Of a stretch of 64,000 nucleotides of DNA, positions 49,248 to 57,520 are shown piece after piece. Both the position numbers and the translations under genes were made by a program. The stretch spans positions 1,001,746 through 1,065,745 of the forward strand of contig NZ_HG964497.1 in NCBI RefSeq assembly GCF_000613125.1, given 5' to 3'. Position 1 is the first letter of the stretch; every line of letters starts with the position of its first letter. The notes beneath the pieces are model-generated. The model had not been told where the DNA came from and searched no databases. It was given only the letters and a program-made list of their open reading frames with translations. The DNA comes from Bacillus sp. EB01. Lineage in GTDB: Bacteria > Bacillota > Bacilli > Bacillales > Cytobacillaceae.

Positions 49248-50912
49248 TTAGAAATCCACAGCCCGGCCGCCGCGCGCAGAGCGAACATCATCATCTGACT
49301 TCGGTGGTGGAGCGACAACCGGCTCCTTGGCAGCACTAATATACTCAGCTCGGTCCTCTTTAGGAGTTGCAGCCACAGCCCGGACATTCGCCCATTCACG
49401 AATCGATGTAATCTGCTCAGCCTGGGTCACCGACAGCGGCACCGTATTTGAAATGGCCTTCTCAAAATCGCCAAAAGCGATACTGCGGTCCTCGGAAAAC
49501 GCCTCGAACAGCGCAGCAATTACAATCTGTTCAATCTCAGCCCCGACATAGCCCTCGGTCATATCCGCAAGGCTCTCAATCACATCATCCGACACCACAA
49601 AATCGCCAACAACTTCAGGATTCTTTAATCGCTTCTCCATATGAAGCTTAAAAATATCCATCCGTTCCTTCCTTGTAGGCAGGTCAACAAAGAAAATCTC
49701 ATCAAACCGGCCTTTCCGCAAAAGCTCCGCCGGCAGCGAGTGAATATTATTCGCCGTCGCAACAACAAATACCGGCTTTGTTTTTTCCTGCATCCACGTT
49801 AAGAACGTCCCGAAAATTCGGCTCGAAGTCCCGGAATCACCGCTCCCAGACAATCCGCTAAAGCCTTTCTCGATCTCATCAATCCAAAGAATAGAGGGGG
49901 AGATAGCCTCAACCGTCTGGATTGCCTTGCGCATATTTTCCTCGGAACTACCGACGATGCCACTAAAAATCTTGCCCATATCAAGACGCAAAAGCGGTAG
50001 GTGCCACATCGCGCTCACCGATTTTGCAATCAAGCTCTTTCCACAGCCCGGAACACCGGTAATCAGCACACCTTTAGGTGCAGGAAGCCCATACTTTTGA
50101 GCAGAATCGAGCCACGACTTATTCCGTTTCTTTAGCCAGCGCTTCAAATTCTCAAGCCCGCCGACATCCTCAATCCGCAAATCGCTCTTCACGAACTCAA
50201 GGATACCCGACTTCTTAATAATCTGTCGTTTTTCCTCAATGATGACCTCAACATCATCCACATCAAGCCGGCCATCTTCAACCATCGCCCGCGCGAACGC
50301 ATTCTCTGCCTCATGCAGCGTCAGCCCAAGCGCCGCCTTCGCAAGCCGTTCTTTCTCCTCATCCTCAAGATCAATCGTAATCCGCCCGCCACGCTGATTC
50401 GCATAAATCATCTCCTCAAGCACATATTTAATCTCAGAAAAAGAAGGCAGGTCGAAATCAACAATAGTAAAATCCTTCTGCAAATCGTTCGGCAGCACCA
50501 GGTTCGGACTCACAAAAATTACATTCTTCGGACTCGGGCTCTGCTTCAAAAACGGCAGCAAATCCCGGATCTTCCGAATTACCTCCGTATTCGCCGGACG
50601 ATTATTCGCCCCAAAATACACATGAAAATCCTTTAAAATGAAAATCGCTGGATGCTCATACTTCCCTATGTAATCAAGCGCCTTAATCGGATCCTTCGTA
50701 TCCCCGGAGCCCTTCTTGCCATACTCCGCCAGTCCATTCGTCACACTCCACGTAAACACCGTCCGCGTCGTCTTAATCAAGCTCTCATCACTTACCACCG
50801 AACGAATCACCGACAAAGCCCGCTCCTCTTCCCACGTCGAAATATACAAATATGGAAAACGCGCCTTCAATAAATTCGCAATCAACACCTTAAACTTCGA
50901 ATTCCCTTGCAT
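49248..50912 (-). CDS. Ycf46-like AAA+ ATPase with RGGRAVDF tail
   Basis: A 554-residue AAA+ protein. Residues about 1-245 are a degenerate N-terminal AAA-like domain (FPYLYISTWEEERAL, PAIFILKDFHVYF). The active AAA+ module follows: Walker A GVPGCGKS at 286-293, Walker B ILWIDEIE at 341-348, sensor VVATANN, arginine finger in KGRFDEIF (Arg402), and a C-terminal helical lid. A Pro/Ser linker leads to the last residues SARGGRAVDF, which match the helix-hairpin-helix protein. Ycf46 family members occur in cyanobacteria and plastids with no settled biochemical role. First gene of the cluster. Confidence 0.85.
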   Translation of the reverse strand: MQGNSKFKVLIANLLKARFPYLYISTWEEERALSVIRSVVSDESLIKTTRTVFTWSVTNGLAEYGKKGSGDTKDPIKALDYIGKYEHPAIFILKDFHVYFGANNRPANTEVIRKIRDLLPFLKQSPSPKNVIFVSPNLVLPNDLQKDFTIVDFDLPSFSEIKYVLEEMIYANQRGGRITIDLEDEEKERLAKAALGLTLHEAENAFARAMVEDGRLDVDDVEVIIEEKRQIIKKSGILEFVKSDLRIEDVGGLENLKRWLKKRNKSWLDSAQKYGLPAPKGVLITGVPGCGKSLIAKSVSAMWHLPLLRLDMGKIFSGIVGSSEENMRKAIQTVEAISPSILWIDEIEKGFSGLSGSGDSGTSSRIFGTFLTWMQEKTKPVFVVATANNIHSLPAELLRKGRFDEIFFVDLPTRKERMDIFKLHMEKRLKNPEVVGDFVVSDDVIESLADMTEGYVGAEIEQIVIAALFEAFSEDRSIAFGDFEKAISNTVPLSVTQAEQITSIREWANVRAVAATPKEDRAEYISAAKEPVVAPPPKSDDDVRSARGGRAVDF

Positions 50913-51470
50913 ACAACATAACCCCTTTATTCATCTACTCCAGCCACAAAACGGCATCATCTTATAAAATTCAACAATAAACCCCTCAAACCCTCTTTTT
51001 TGGAAAAACTGGCCGGTTCATCAGGTCCTTGATCTGGAACTTGTTTAATGATTCAGGACGGATTTTTCGATATTCAGGACACATTTTTCGATATTCAGGA
51101 CACATTTTTCGATATTCAGGACATTTCCCGAAAAATACAGGACATTTCCTAAACAATACAGGACAGATTTTCAGTTTTTCAGGACAAACTCCATTCCAAC
51201 CCAATAAACTGAGAACGGACCAACCTTAAAGAAGTCCAAAAACCTCTGGAAATAAAGAAATTTCATTATACCGAGAAGGAAGGTCATTGTGCAAAATTCG
51301 GTAATCCTATCTTTGTCGCGGACCTTAACGGGACAGGGTAAATTAACACTCCAAAAATGCAAGCAAGGTAAAAAATAGGGTGTCTATATAAATTGCTAAA
51401 ATCATATTTACTTATTCACATAATCAATGTAATATTTAGTTAAATACTTAAATATTATGGGGAGTTAATT
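50913..51470. other. Intergenic region with 21 bp repeats
   Basis: No gene supported. It holds the AAA+ upstream region, the 21 bp repeat array (51050-51212) and the AT-rich sdpRI promoter region. Frames through the array encode 7-residue repeats only because 21 is a multiple of 3. Confidence 0.6.
51050..51212. repeat. 21 bp tandem repeat array, locus 2 (seven copies) with tail
   Basis: CAGGAC recurs at 51054, 51075, 51096, 51117, 51138, 51159 and 51180, an exact 21 bp period. Best copies read TTCAGGACACATTTTTCGA. It ends in AAACTCCATTCCAACCCAAT, nearly identical to the tail of locus 1 (24288-24395). Confidence 0.92.
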
Positions 51471-51752
51471 ATGCAAGATACATTTAAGGCCCTCTCAGAT
51501 CCCACCCGGCGTAAGATATTGGATCTTTTAAAGCAAAAGGACCTAACCGCAGGGGAAATATCCGACCATTTTAAAATGACTAAACCGAGCATTTCTCAGC
51601 ATCTGAAAATATTAAAACACGCCAACCTTGTGCATGACGAAAAAAAGGGTCAATTTGTAGTATATTCTCTTAATACAACGGTATTTCAGGAAATTATTAG
51701 CTGGGCTTTGCATTTTGCTGATCAAACAAGTGGGAGAAAAGGGGAGGATTGA
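51471..51752 (+). CDS. sdpR: ArsR-family autorepressor (SdpR-like)
   Basis: A 93-residue winged-helix regulator: FKALSDPTRRKILDLLKQKDLTAGEISDHFKMTKPSISQHLKILKHANLVHDEKKGQFVVYSLN. In B. subtilis SdpR represses sdpRI and is sequestered at the membrane by SdpI when the toxin SdpC is present. Here the same two genes are adjacent without a toxin gene. GGGGAG before the ATG. Confidence 0.85.
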   Translation: MQDTFKALSDPTRRKILDLLKQKDLTAGEISDHFKMTKPSISQHLKILKHANLVHDEKKGQFVVYSLNTTVFQEIISWALHFADQTSGRKGED

Positions 51753-51754
51753 AT

Positions 51755-52390
51755 ATGAAAAAACGTGTATTACCGATTATTATTATTGCCTCTACCATCA
51801 TTTTATGGCTTGTCTTTTATAACAAGCTTCCTGGGGAAGTCCCAATACATTGGAATTCAAGTGGTGAAGTAGATGGATATGCTACCAAGTTTAATGCAAT
51901 GTTAATGTCACTTGGCACTATGGTTTTGATCTATTTAGTTCTGGTGTTTATCCCTAGAATTGATCCGAAAAAAAGCAATTATAAATATTTCTCAAAAGGT
52001 TATTCCATCATAAATCTCTCAACATTACTGTTGTTTTTTGTAATTAATATATTAATGCTATTAGCCGGTCTTGATTATAAAGTAAATGTGAGCATAGTCA
52101 TGCCAATCTTAGTAGGCATTACCTTCATAGTCATTGGAAATTATATGCCCCAAATGAAGCCGAATTATTTTGTCGGTATAAAAACACCATGGACACTTAA
52201 TGATGAAAATAACTGGAAACAGACACATCGTTTCGGAGGAAAGACATTTATTATTGGCGGGTTACTTTTGATACTTTCAATCTTCCTGCCCGCTAGATTT
52301 GTTGATATCAGTTTTCTAATTATCTTAGTAATTCTTCTGTCTCCTATTGTGTATTCCTTTATTTTATTCAAGAAAAAAAGTATAGAGTAG
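51755..52390 (+). CDS. sdpI: SdpI-family immunity/signalling membrane protein
   Basis: A 211-residue membrane protein: an N-terminal DUF1648 segment (WLVFYNKLPGEVPIHWNSSGEVDGYATK) and the SdpI domain with GNYMPQMKPNYFVGIKTPWTLNDENNWKQTHRFGGK, about six helices. SdpI gives immunity to the SdpC toxin in B. subtilis and also acts as receptor for regulation. ATG 51755 is preceded by GGGGAGG. It starts just after sdpR and is co-transcribed with it. Confidence 0.88.
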   Translation: MKKRVLPIIIIASTIILWLVFYNKLPGEVPIHWNSSGEVDGYATKFNAMLMSLGTMVLIYLVLVFIPRIDPKKSNYKYFSKGYSIINLSTLLLFFVINILMLLAGLDYKVNVSIVMPILVGITFIVIGNYMPQMKPNYFVGIKTPWTLNDENNWKQTHRFGGKTFIIGGLLLILSIFLPARFVDISFLIILVILLSPIVYSFILFKKKSIE

Positions 52391-52705
52391 GTATTTTTTT
52401 AAAAAACAGCATTGTTTGCTGGGTGCAGGTTTTAATTATAACAGGTATCTAATAATATGAATAAATGCTCTAGATAAAAAAAAATCTAAAGTATAGGTTC
52501 TATAAAATTCCTAGTTAGTAAAACTTAACTGGGGATTTTTTTGTTATGAATTAACGGAGGAGCCGTACCATATTTTATTGAGAGATACTAAGAAGGATAC
52601 TACGGGCAGTTTAGTGGAAGAAGGAATTAGTACCTCCTGAAGAGAAATACTGTACAAACCATTTTCAATATCTGATGATAGTTCCCATTAAGGAGGGTGG
52701 CTTTT
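52391..52705. other. Intergenic region
   Basis: It contains a terminator (52504-52543) and a leader of about 160 bp before the acetyltransferase with no recognised structure. No gene seen. Confidence 0.5.
52504..52543 (+). terminator. Terminator, probably of sdpRI
   Basis: AAATTCC-AGTTA pairs with TAACT-GGGATTT across a short loop, followed by TTTTTTTG. Confidence 0.8.
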
Positions 52706-53281
52706 TTGGTGATTGATAAGCTATTTAGCGATTTTCCGAACTTAGAAACCGAAAGACTTAAACTTAGAAAGATAACTTTAGATGATGTAGAAGATATGTA
52801 TTCATACTGTTCTAATGAGGAAGTGCCAAAGTACTCTTCTTGGAACGCTCACAATTCTTTAGCGGAAACAAAGGAGACTATTGAAAGGATAATAAATCAA
52901 TGGGAAAATAAGGAATTGGTTCATTGGGGAATTGAATATAAAGAAAACAGAAAATTAATTGGTACGATTGAATTTGTCACATGGGATACACAACATAAAG
53001 TTGCTGAAATCGGATATGCTCTATCTCAGGATTATTGGGGAAGGGGAATCGCCACAGAAGCAGCAACTGAAGTAATAAAGTATGGCTTTAACAATATGAA
53101 CTTGGTTCGTATTCAAGCAAGATGCTACTTAGAAAATATCGGTTCTGCACGCGTAATGGAAAAGGCAAAGATGTCCTTTGAAGGTGTAATTAGGAAGAGG
53201 CTGTACGTCAAAGGAAAACATCAAGATTTAAAAATGTATTCAATAATAAGCGAAGAGTTTTACCTCCTTCATAAAAGCTAG
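52706..53281 (+). CDS. GNAT acetyltransferase (RimJ/RimL-like)
   Basis: GNAT N-acetyltransferase of about 191 residues: LETERLKLRKITLDDVEDMYSYCSNEEV opens the family fold, and AEIGYALSQDYWGRGIATEAATEVIKYGFNNMNLVRIQARCYLENIGSARVMEKAKM contains the acetyl-CoA-binding motif. Similar to ribosomal-protein alanine acetyltransferases; substrate unknown. TTG 52706 lies 9 bp from AGGAGG; GTG 52697 overlaps that site. Confidence 0.88.
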   Translation: MVIDKLFSDFPNLETERLKLRKITLDDVEDMYSYCSNEEVPKYSSWNAHNSLAETKETIERIINQWENKELVHWGIEYKENRKLIGTIEFVTWDTQHKVAEIGYALSQDYWGRGIATEAATEVIKYGFNNMNLVRIQARCYLENIGSARVMEKAKMSFEGVIRKRLYVKGKHQDLKMYSIISEEFYLLHKS

Positions 53282-53385
53282 TTATATACGAGTCATATGT
53301 AAAAGCCGTAGTTAAGAGGTGTGGTGTATTAAAATCCTTAAGAAAATAAGGATAATTGGTTGTTGAAGGAAATGTACTTACTAAA

Positions 53386-53425
53386 AATCAGACACTAAAA
53401 AAATGTAGTGTCTGATTTTCTTTTA
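53386..53425 (+). terminator. Terminator after the acetyltransferase
   Basis: AATCAGACACTA/TAGTGTCTGATT perfect stem followed by TTCTTTTATTT. Confidence 0.9.
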
Positions 53426-53500
53426 TTTGTCTCCTGAATGTTTTCAATAAGAAAGATTGTGAACTGTTGTACTTATACGTTAGTAGAATAAGCTAATAAA

Positions 53501-53541
53501 AAAACCGAAACTCCTATAAAATTGGGAATTTCGGTTTTCTT
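53501..53541. terminator. Terminator of the convergent small gene
   Basis: AAAACCGAAA-TCC pairs with GGG-TTTCGGTTTT. A-rich and T-rich ends serve both directions. The rest of 53282-53609 shows no gene. Confidence 0.85.
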
Positions 53542-53609
53542 ACCCTAAATATCAACAGTAAACTTTAAACGGAGCCAAAACTAAAAACACAGTAGCATGC
53601 TCGAACCCG

Positions 53610-53846
53610 CTAAATTTTACCCAACTCATTATCAACAATTTCCTTCTGCCGCTCGATAATGTCAATCGCCTGATTGGACACATCCTTTAACTCCTGGTAC
53701 AGCTCCTGAGAAGCCTGTGGATCACCTTGCTTTACCTCATCATAAATCTGCTCGACCAGCTGCCGCCTTTTGTGCCCGGCCTCGCGCAGCTCATCGCCCA
53801 GCTTTTCCAGTTTATTGAAGTCGATCGTTATCCCTCCTGACAACAT
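53610..53846 (-). CDS. Hypothetical coiled-coil protein, about 79 aa
   Basis: Fully helical charged protein (FNKLEKLGDELREAGHKRRQLVEQIYDEVKQGDPQASQELYQELKDVSNQAIDIIERQKEIVDNELGKI), probably a two-helix coiled coil. Start uncertain: ATG 53846 and TTG 53852 have a poor site, while a strong AGGAGGG lies inside the frame with only ATA/ATC codons at proper distance (about 53825-53831). No family recognised. Confidence 0.6.
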   Translation of the reverse strand: MLSGGITIDFNKLEKLGDELREAGHKRRQLVEQIYDEVKQGDPQASQELYQELKDVSNQAIDIIERQKEIVDNELGKI

Positions 53847-54009
53847 TTTCAATTATTTTCCCGAAACACATTAAAACAATCCCCCTGATTGCCAATGTTG
53901 AATGGAAATTATTGGAACAAACCCGTAGAAACCTCTCAAAGAAGGAAATCCGCCCTCAAACCGAGAATAAATAACACACCCAACTAAAGAGCTAGCAGGG
54001 AGGAAGCAG

Positions 54010-54399
54010 ATGAAAGAGGAACAAAATGTTGGGCAAACTAAAGAAAAAGCCCAACCTAGCAACTTGAAAACTAAACTGAAGGAAAATAGCAAATCGATTA
54101 TGATTTTCCTGTTTCTCGTTATACTCGTCCTTCCAGACAAGTACAATTGGACAGACATAGCCTATCTTGTTATCCTGTTTTTCATAGCCTACCTGTCGGC
54201 CTACATAGACGAAAAACCAGCCTGGAAGGGGCTTTTCTATTCCTTTCTGGTAGTCGCCATCGTGGCCGCAGTTGCCGTCACCACCGTAACGCTATTTCCG
54301 CAAATCCCGTACATTGCACTGATTGCAATCATCGCAGTCACAGGGTTTGGATGTACATACCTGATAGGCTCAAAGCCAACACATACGAAAAGGAGATAA
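54010..54399 (+). CDS. Hypothetical membrane protein, 129 aa
   Basis: Hydrophilic start (about 28 residues), then four hydrophobic helices (IMIFLFLVILVLPDKY, IAYLVILFFIAYLSAYI, WKGLFYSFLVVAIVAAVAVTTVTLF, IPYIALIAIIAVTGFGCTYLIG). GGGAGG before the ATG. It sits 5 bp before the DUF1877 gene, so the two form an operon. No family recognised. Confidence 0.7.
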   Translation: MKEEQNVGQTKEKAQPSNLKTKLKENSKSIMIFLFLVILVLPDKYNWTDIAYLVILFFIAYLSAYIDEKPAWKGLFYSFLVVAIVAAVAVTTVTLFPQIPYIALIAIIAVTGFGCTYLIGSKPTHTKRR

Positions 54400-54404
54400 T
54401 CCCA

Positions 54405-54899
54405 TTGAGCATGATCGCAAGCTTTTACAGAATCCAGCCAGAACTTCTCAATGAAATCAAAGCCAATCCGGACGACATCTATGACATCTTCGACAACTCC
54501 GACGATATCCAGGAACTAGAACTCGACATCGACACATCGTGGCACGGCATCTATTTCCTGCTCACCGGTGACACACCGAAAGACCAAGTCCCAGACAACA
54601 TCGGCAAAGCCATCCTGGGCGGAACCGAAATCGGCGACGATTTCTCAGGCAATGGGCCAGCACGTTATTTCGAACCAAACGAAGTAGCTCAACTATACAG
54701 TGAACTGAAACAAATTCCCGCAAGCCAACTCGCCGAACGCTACGATATCCAGACACTCAACGAAAACAATATTTACCCAATGGGTAAACGCTGGAGCGCC
54801 GACGACAAGGAATTCCTAATCGAAAACTACGATTTCCTCGTCAACTACTACAAAACAGCCGCCGAAAACAACCAGGCAATGCTGCTGGTCATCAGCTAA
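54405..54899 (+). CDS. DUF1877 (YfbM-like) protein
   Basis: A 164-residue soluble protein of the YfbM/DUF1877 type: MIASFYRIQPELLNEIKANPDDIYDIF at the N-terminus, DIDTSWHGIYFLLTGD in the middle and FLIENYDFLVNYYKTAAENNQAMLLVIS at the end. Function unknown; the family appears among toxin-immunity-like proteins. TTG 54405 is chosen (AAAGGAG 10 bp upstream). It follows a membrane protein gene by 5 bp. Confidence 0.8.
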   Translation: MSMIASFYRIQPELLNEIKANPDDIYDIFDNSDDIQELELDIDTSWHGIYFLLTGDTPKDQVPDNIGKAILGGTEIGDDFSGNGPARYFEPNEVAQLYSELKQIPASQLAERYDIQTLNENNIYPMGKRWSADDKEFLIENYDFLVNYYKTAAENNQAMLLVIS

Positions 54900-55010
54900 G
54901 AGGGAAGAGGATAAAGCGAAAAAGGACGCAACCATAACTATTTGTTTCGACAATTTCCAAGGAAATAATGTTACAAATGTTTACTTAATTTTCAGAAATC
55001 TTTTTTGTGG

Positions 55011-55062
55011 GAAAACTGGTCGACGCCCGGCCGAACTTCCGCATCATATCTACGCCCAAAGT
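55011..55062. repeat. Degenerate 50 bp repeat, copy 3
   Basis: GGGAAAACTGGTCGACGCCCG...CATC-CTACGCCC, aligning with copies at 20224 and 26731. It lies between the DUF1877 and DUF1206 genes. Confidence 0.5.
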
Positions 55063-55092
55063 TGGGCATATTGTCGTTGCTCTAATTCACTC

Positions 55093-55126
55093 AAAAAGCT
55101 GCCACGAAACTCTAATCGTGGCAGCT
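55093..55126 (-). terminator. Terminator of the DUF1206 gene
   Basis: GCTGCCACGA/TCGTGGCAGC perfect stem followed by TTTTTG on the minus strand. Confidence 0.92.
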
Positions 55127-55137
55127 GCAATCCTAAC

Positions 55138-55983
55138 CTATTTCCCAAAATTCATATGCTGGTAGCGTCCTCGAATAATTTGGTAGACTCCATACAATAC
55201 TAGTCCAACAGCAACAATCGCCAGCAGAAAGCGCCCGAATGGCTGTGCTGCCAATTCAGTTAAAGCTCCTTCCAGGCCTTTGGATTCGTTGGGGTTATGG
55301 GTGTACGCCGTCCGAATGAAGAAATATCCTACCATGCTTAAAACAATCCCCCGCGCACTCAGCCCGATTTTACCTGACAGCCGGGCGATTTTCCGCTCCT
55401 CTGCATTCATTTCATACGTTTTGAATCTGGACATGAATTTTTCTTTCACACCGCTATACAGTTCATGAACACCATATCCAATGATAATAACGCCTACCAA
55501 TCCGACCAGCCATACGCCGAAAGGCTGCTCCATCAACTTGGCGGAAATAGTTTTTTCTGAATTGCCGCCCGCACCACCAGTGTGGCTGGCCAATTTGAAA
55601 GCGGCATAGGCCACGTTCGCATAAATTATCGCGCTGATAAAGTAGCCGGTTCTTTTAACAAGGCCCTTCGCATCGGTCCCATCATATTCAGGATCCTTTA
55701 TCGCTCTAATAAGTTCCCATAAGATATACCCGACCAAGCCAATTCCAATTAACCATAAAGCAACCTCGCCAAACGGTTTTTCGGCGATTGACCGGAGAAC
55801 ACCAGATGTTCCGGTAATGTCACCTTTGGGCCCAAAAGCAGCCAAAGCGGCGAGCACCCCAATCAATACATACACGATACCTTTTGCAATATAACCAAAG
55901 CGGCCAAAACGGCGCACCCATGGCTTCACTTCTTCCATTTTATCCATTGCCAGCGCTTTCGAAGGCGAATTCATATTAGGCAC
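55138..55983 (-). CDS. DUF1206 membrane protein
   Basis: A 281-residue membrane protein of three homologous two-helix units, each with a pattern like RFGYIAKGIVYVLIGVLA...KPFGEVALWLIGIGLVGYILWEL (about residues 27-95, 110-185 and 205-275). This triplication and the repeated PFG motif are the hallmark of DUF1206. Function unknown. GTG start with AGAGGA close by; ATG 55974 is an alternative. Confidence 0.88.
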   Translation of the reverse strand: MPNMNSPSKALAMDKMEEVKPWVRRFGRFGYIAKGIVYVLIGVLAALAAFGPKGDITGTSGVLRSIAEKPFGEVALWLIGIGLVGYILWELIRAIKDPEYDGTDAKGLVKRTGYFISAIIYANVAYAAFKLASHTGGAGGNSEKTISAKLMEQPFGVWLVGLVGVIIIGYGVHELYSGVKEKFMSRFKTYEMNAEERKIARLSGKIGLSARGIVLSMVGYFFIRTAYTHNPNESKGLEGALTELAAQPFGRFLLAIVAVGLVLYGVYQIIRGRYQHMNFGK

Positions 55984-56254
55984 ACATCCTCTACATTCTC
56001 TTACCTCTCAATTCCCGCATTACCTGAAAAAGAAACAGCCATTATTTTCATAGCAATAAGGGACGATTCCCCTTAGGAAGGATTCGTTTTTCCGTGGTAA
56101 AGAAGGCAAAATAGTACAACAAATCTATTGTTTATCCCTAATCCCCTGCATTTTTTTAGAAAAATAGAACTAAAATCCACAACATCCGGGTATAAATGGG
56201 AGTATGAACAAGTCCGCCAATACATATATGTATAAAAAAAGGAGGATAAACGGT

Positions 56255-57382
56255 TTGTATAACTATTCCAATATGACCAAATTAATAGATGAATGGGCTG
56301 ACTTCCATTACCTGTCTTTTTTTGATGAAGACTTCAATAAAATCAGCAAAAAAGAATATCTTGGCAAACTGGTCCGCGTCGGCGGCATCATCGACTATAT
56401 TCAGGAAACCGAACCCGGCATCAAGACTCTTTCAATCAGCAACTACCACGGCTCACTCCTCCTAGAAGCCGCAACCAAGAATTTCGCCAAAAACGACACG
56501 CCATATAAAAGGGGAACCCTTATCCTCGCAGAAGGAATTTTAATAGAGGAAACCGGTCATAAGATTAAATTAATCTGCCGGAATATCAAGCCTTTCACCC
56601 ATGAATTCTCACTTTATCGGAGCTATCTCGACATTTACAGGGGCAGGGAACAAATTCTTCCGCCAATCCATGAACACATCGAGCGCTATGACGACACCGC
56701 CAAACAAATCACAATCGGTGGCAGAATTGATAATATCAGTTTCCTTGACGACGAGCTCGCTTACTATGAAAAGACCCGGGCAATCGTGATGATTGACGAC
56801 GGATTTAGTAAGTACCCAATAGAATTTACAGACTACAACTCACGAAGCCTGCTGGAAGGCTATCGGAAAGGGGACGTCGTTTCAATTGAAGCGATCCTCT
56901 ACAAACTGCCGCTTTCCATTCTGACTCAGCACAAAGTAACCTACAAATTCTTCGGCAAAACCGTCAACCGCATCGAAATCAAAGAAAAATACATTTATAT
57001 CACCAACATCGAACTTTACCAACTAATCCACAGCAAAGTAACAGCAATCAGTGCCCAGCTCGGCACCGAATGCCCGCACGGCTCGGAAGTCACCGTTGCC
57101 GGCATGATCAAATCAATTGTCATCTCAAAAAACTGGCTAGAAACAGAGAGCGACAAAGGTCATTTTGTCTCTATCCAGATTGACGACGGAATCGGCACCT
57201 TCAACATCGAACTGCCATACCACTACTTCCGGAAAATCCACCGCAAGTGGAACTACGAAACCGGTGATATCATCACCGCCACCGGTAAAGTCTACAAACT
57301 AAAACAAAACGAACCAGCTAAAGTACTCTGCTGGGACCTCCAGCCGCTAACAAGGGACATTCTCAATCTCCCAAAAAGATAA
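56255..57382 (+). CDS. Tandem OB-fold hypothetical protein, 375 aa
   Basis: Soluble protein with three similar beta-rich segments, each containing a KLVRVGGIIDYIQ / QITIGGRIDNIS / EVTVAGMIKSIVIS strand followed by a DDG-type turn (IDDGFSKYPIEF, IDDGIGTFNIEL) and GD-TATGKV/GDVVSIEAILY/GTLILAEGILI strands. This is the signature of nucleic-acid-binding OB folds in tandem, RPA-like. No known full-length family. TTG 56255 has AAAGGAGG at 8 bp; the upstream ATG does not. Single gene. Confidence 0.65.
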   Translation: MYNYSNMTKLIDEWADFHYLSFFDEDFNKISKKEYLGKLVRVGGIIDYIQETEPGIKTLSISNYHGSLLLEAATKNFAKNDTPYKRGTLILAEGILIEETGHKIKLICRNIKPFTHEFSLYRSYLDIYRGREQILPPIHEHIERYDDTAKQITIGGRIDNISFLDDELAYYEKTRAIVMIDDGFSKYPIEFTDYNSRSLLEGYRKGDVVSIEAILYKLPLSILTQHKVTYKFFGKTVNRIEIKEKYIYITNIELYQLIHSKVTAISAQLGTECPHGSEVTVAGMIKSIVISKNWLETESDKGHFVSIQIDDGIGTFNIELPYHYFRKIHRKWNYETGDIITATGKVYKLKQNEPAKVLCWDLQPLTRDILNLPKR

Positions 57383-57520
57383 GTGCGGCAAACTGGAGAT
57401 AGTTCTTAGTCTTCCGGTACAAGAACTGTCCCTAATTTGCCAAGCTGCCTTGCTATACATCATCGCTGCCAAGTGTGGTAAAATAATCCTAAGGACAGCC
57501 ACGCTGAAAGGGTGAATCGA

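Noticed and set aside
51029-51229. Frames on both strands encoding 7-residue repeats (GHIFRYS-like)
   Set aside because: By-product of the 21 bp period; no start site, and the five-copy sister array at 24.3 kb is not in a comparable reading frame context.
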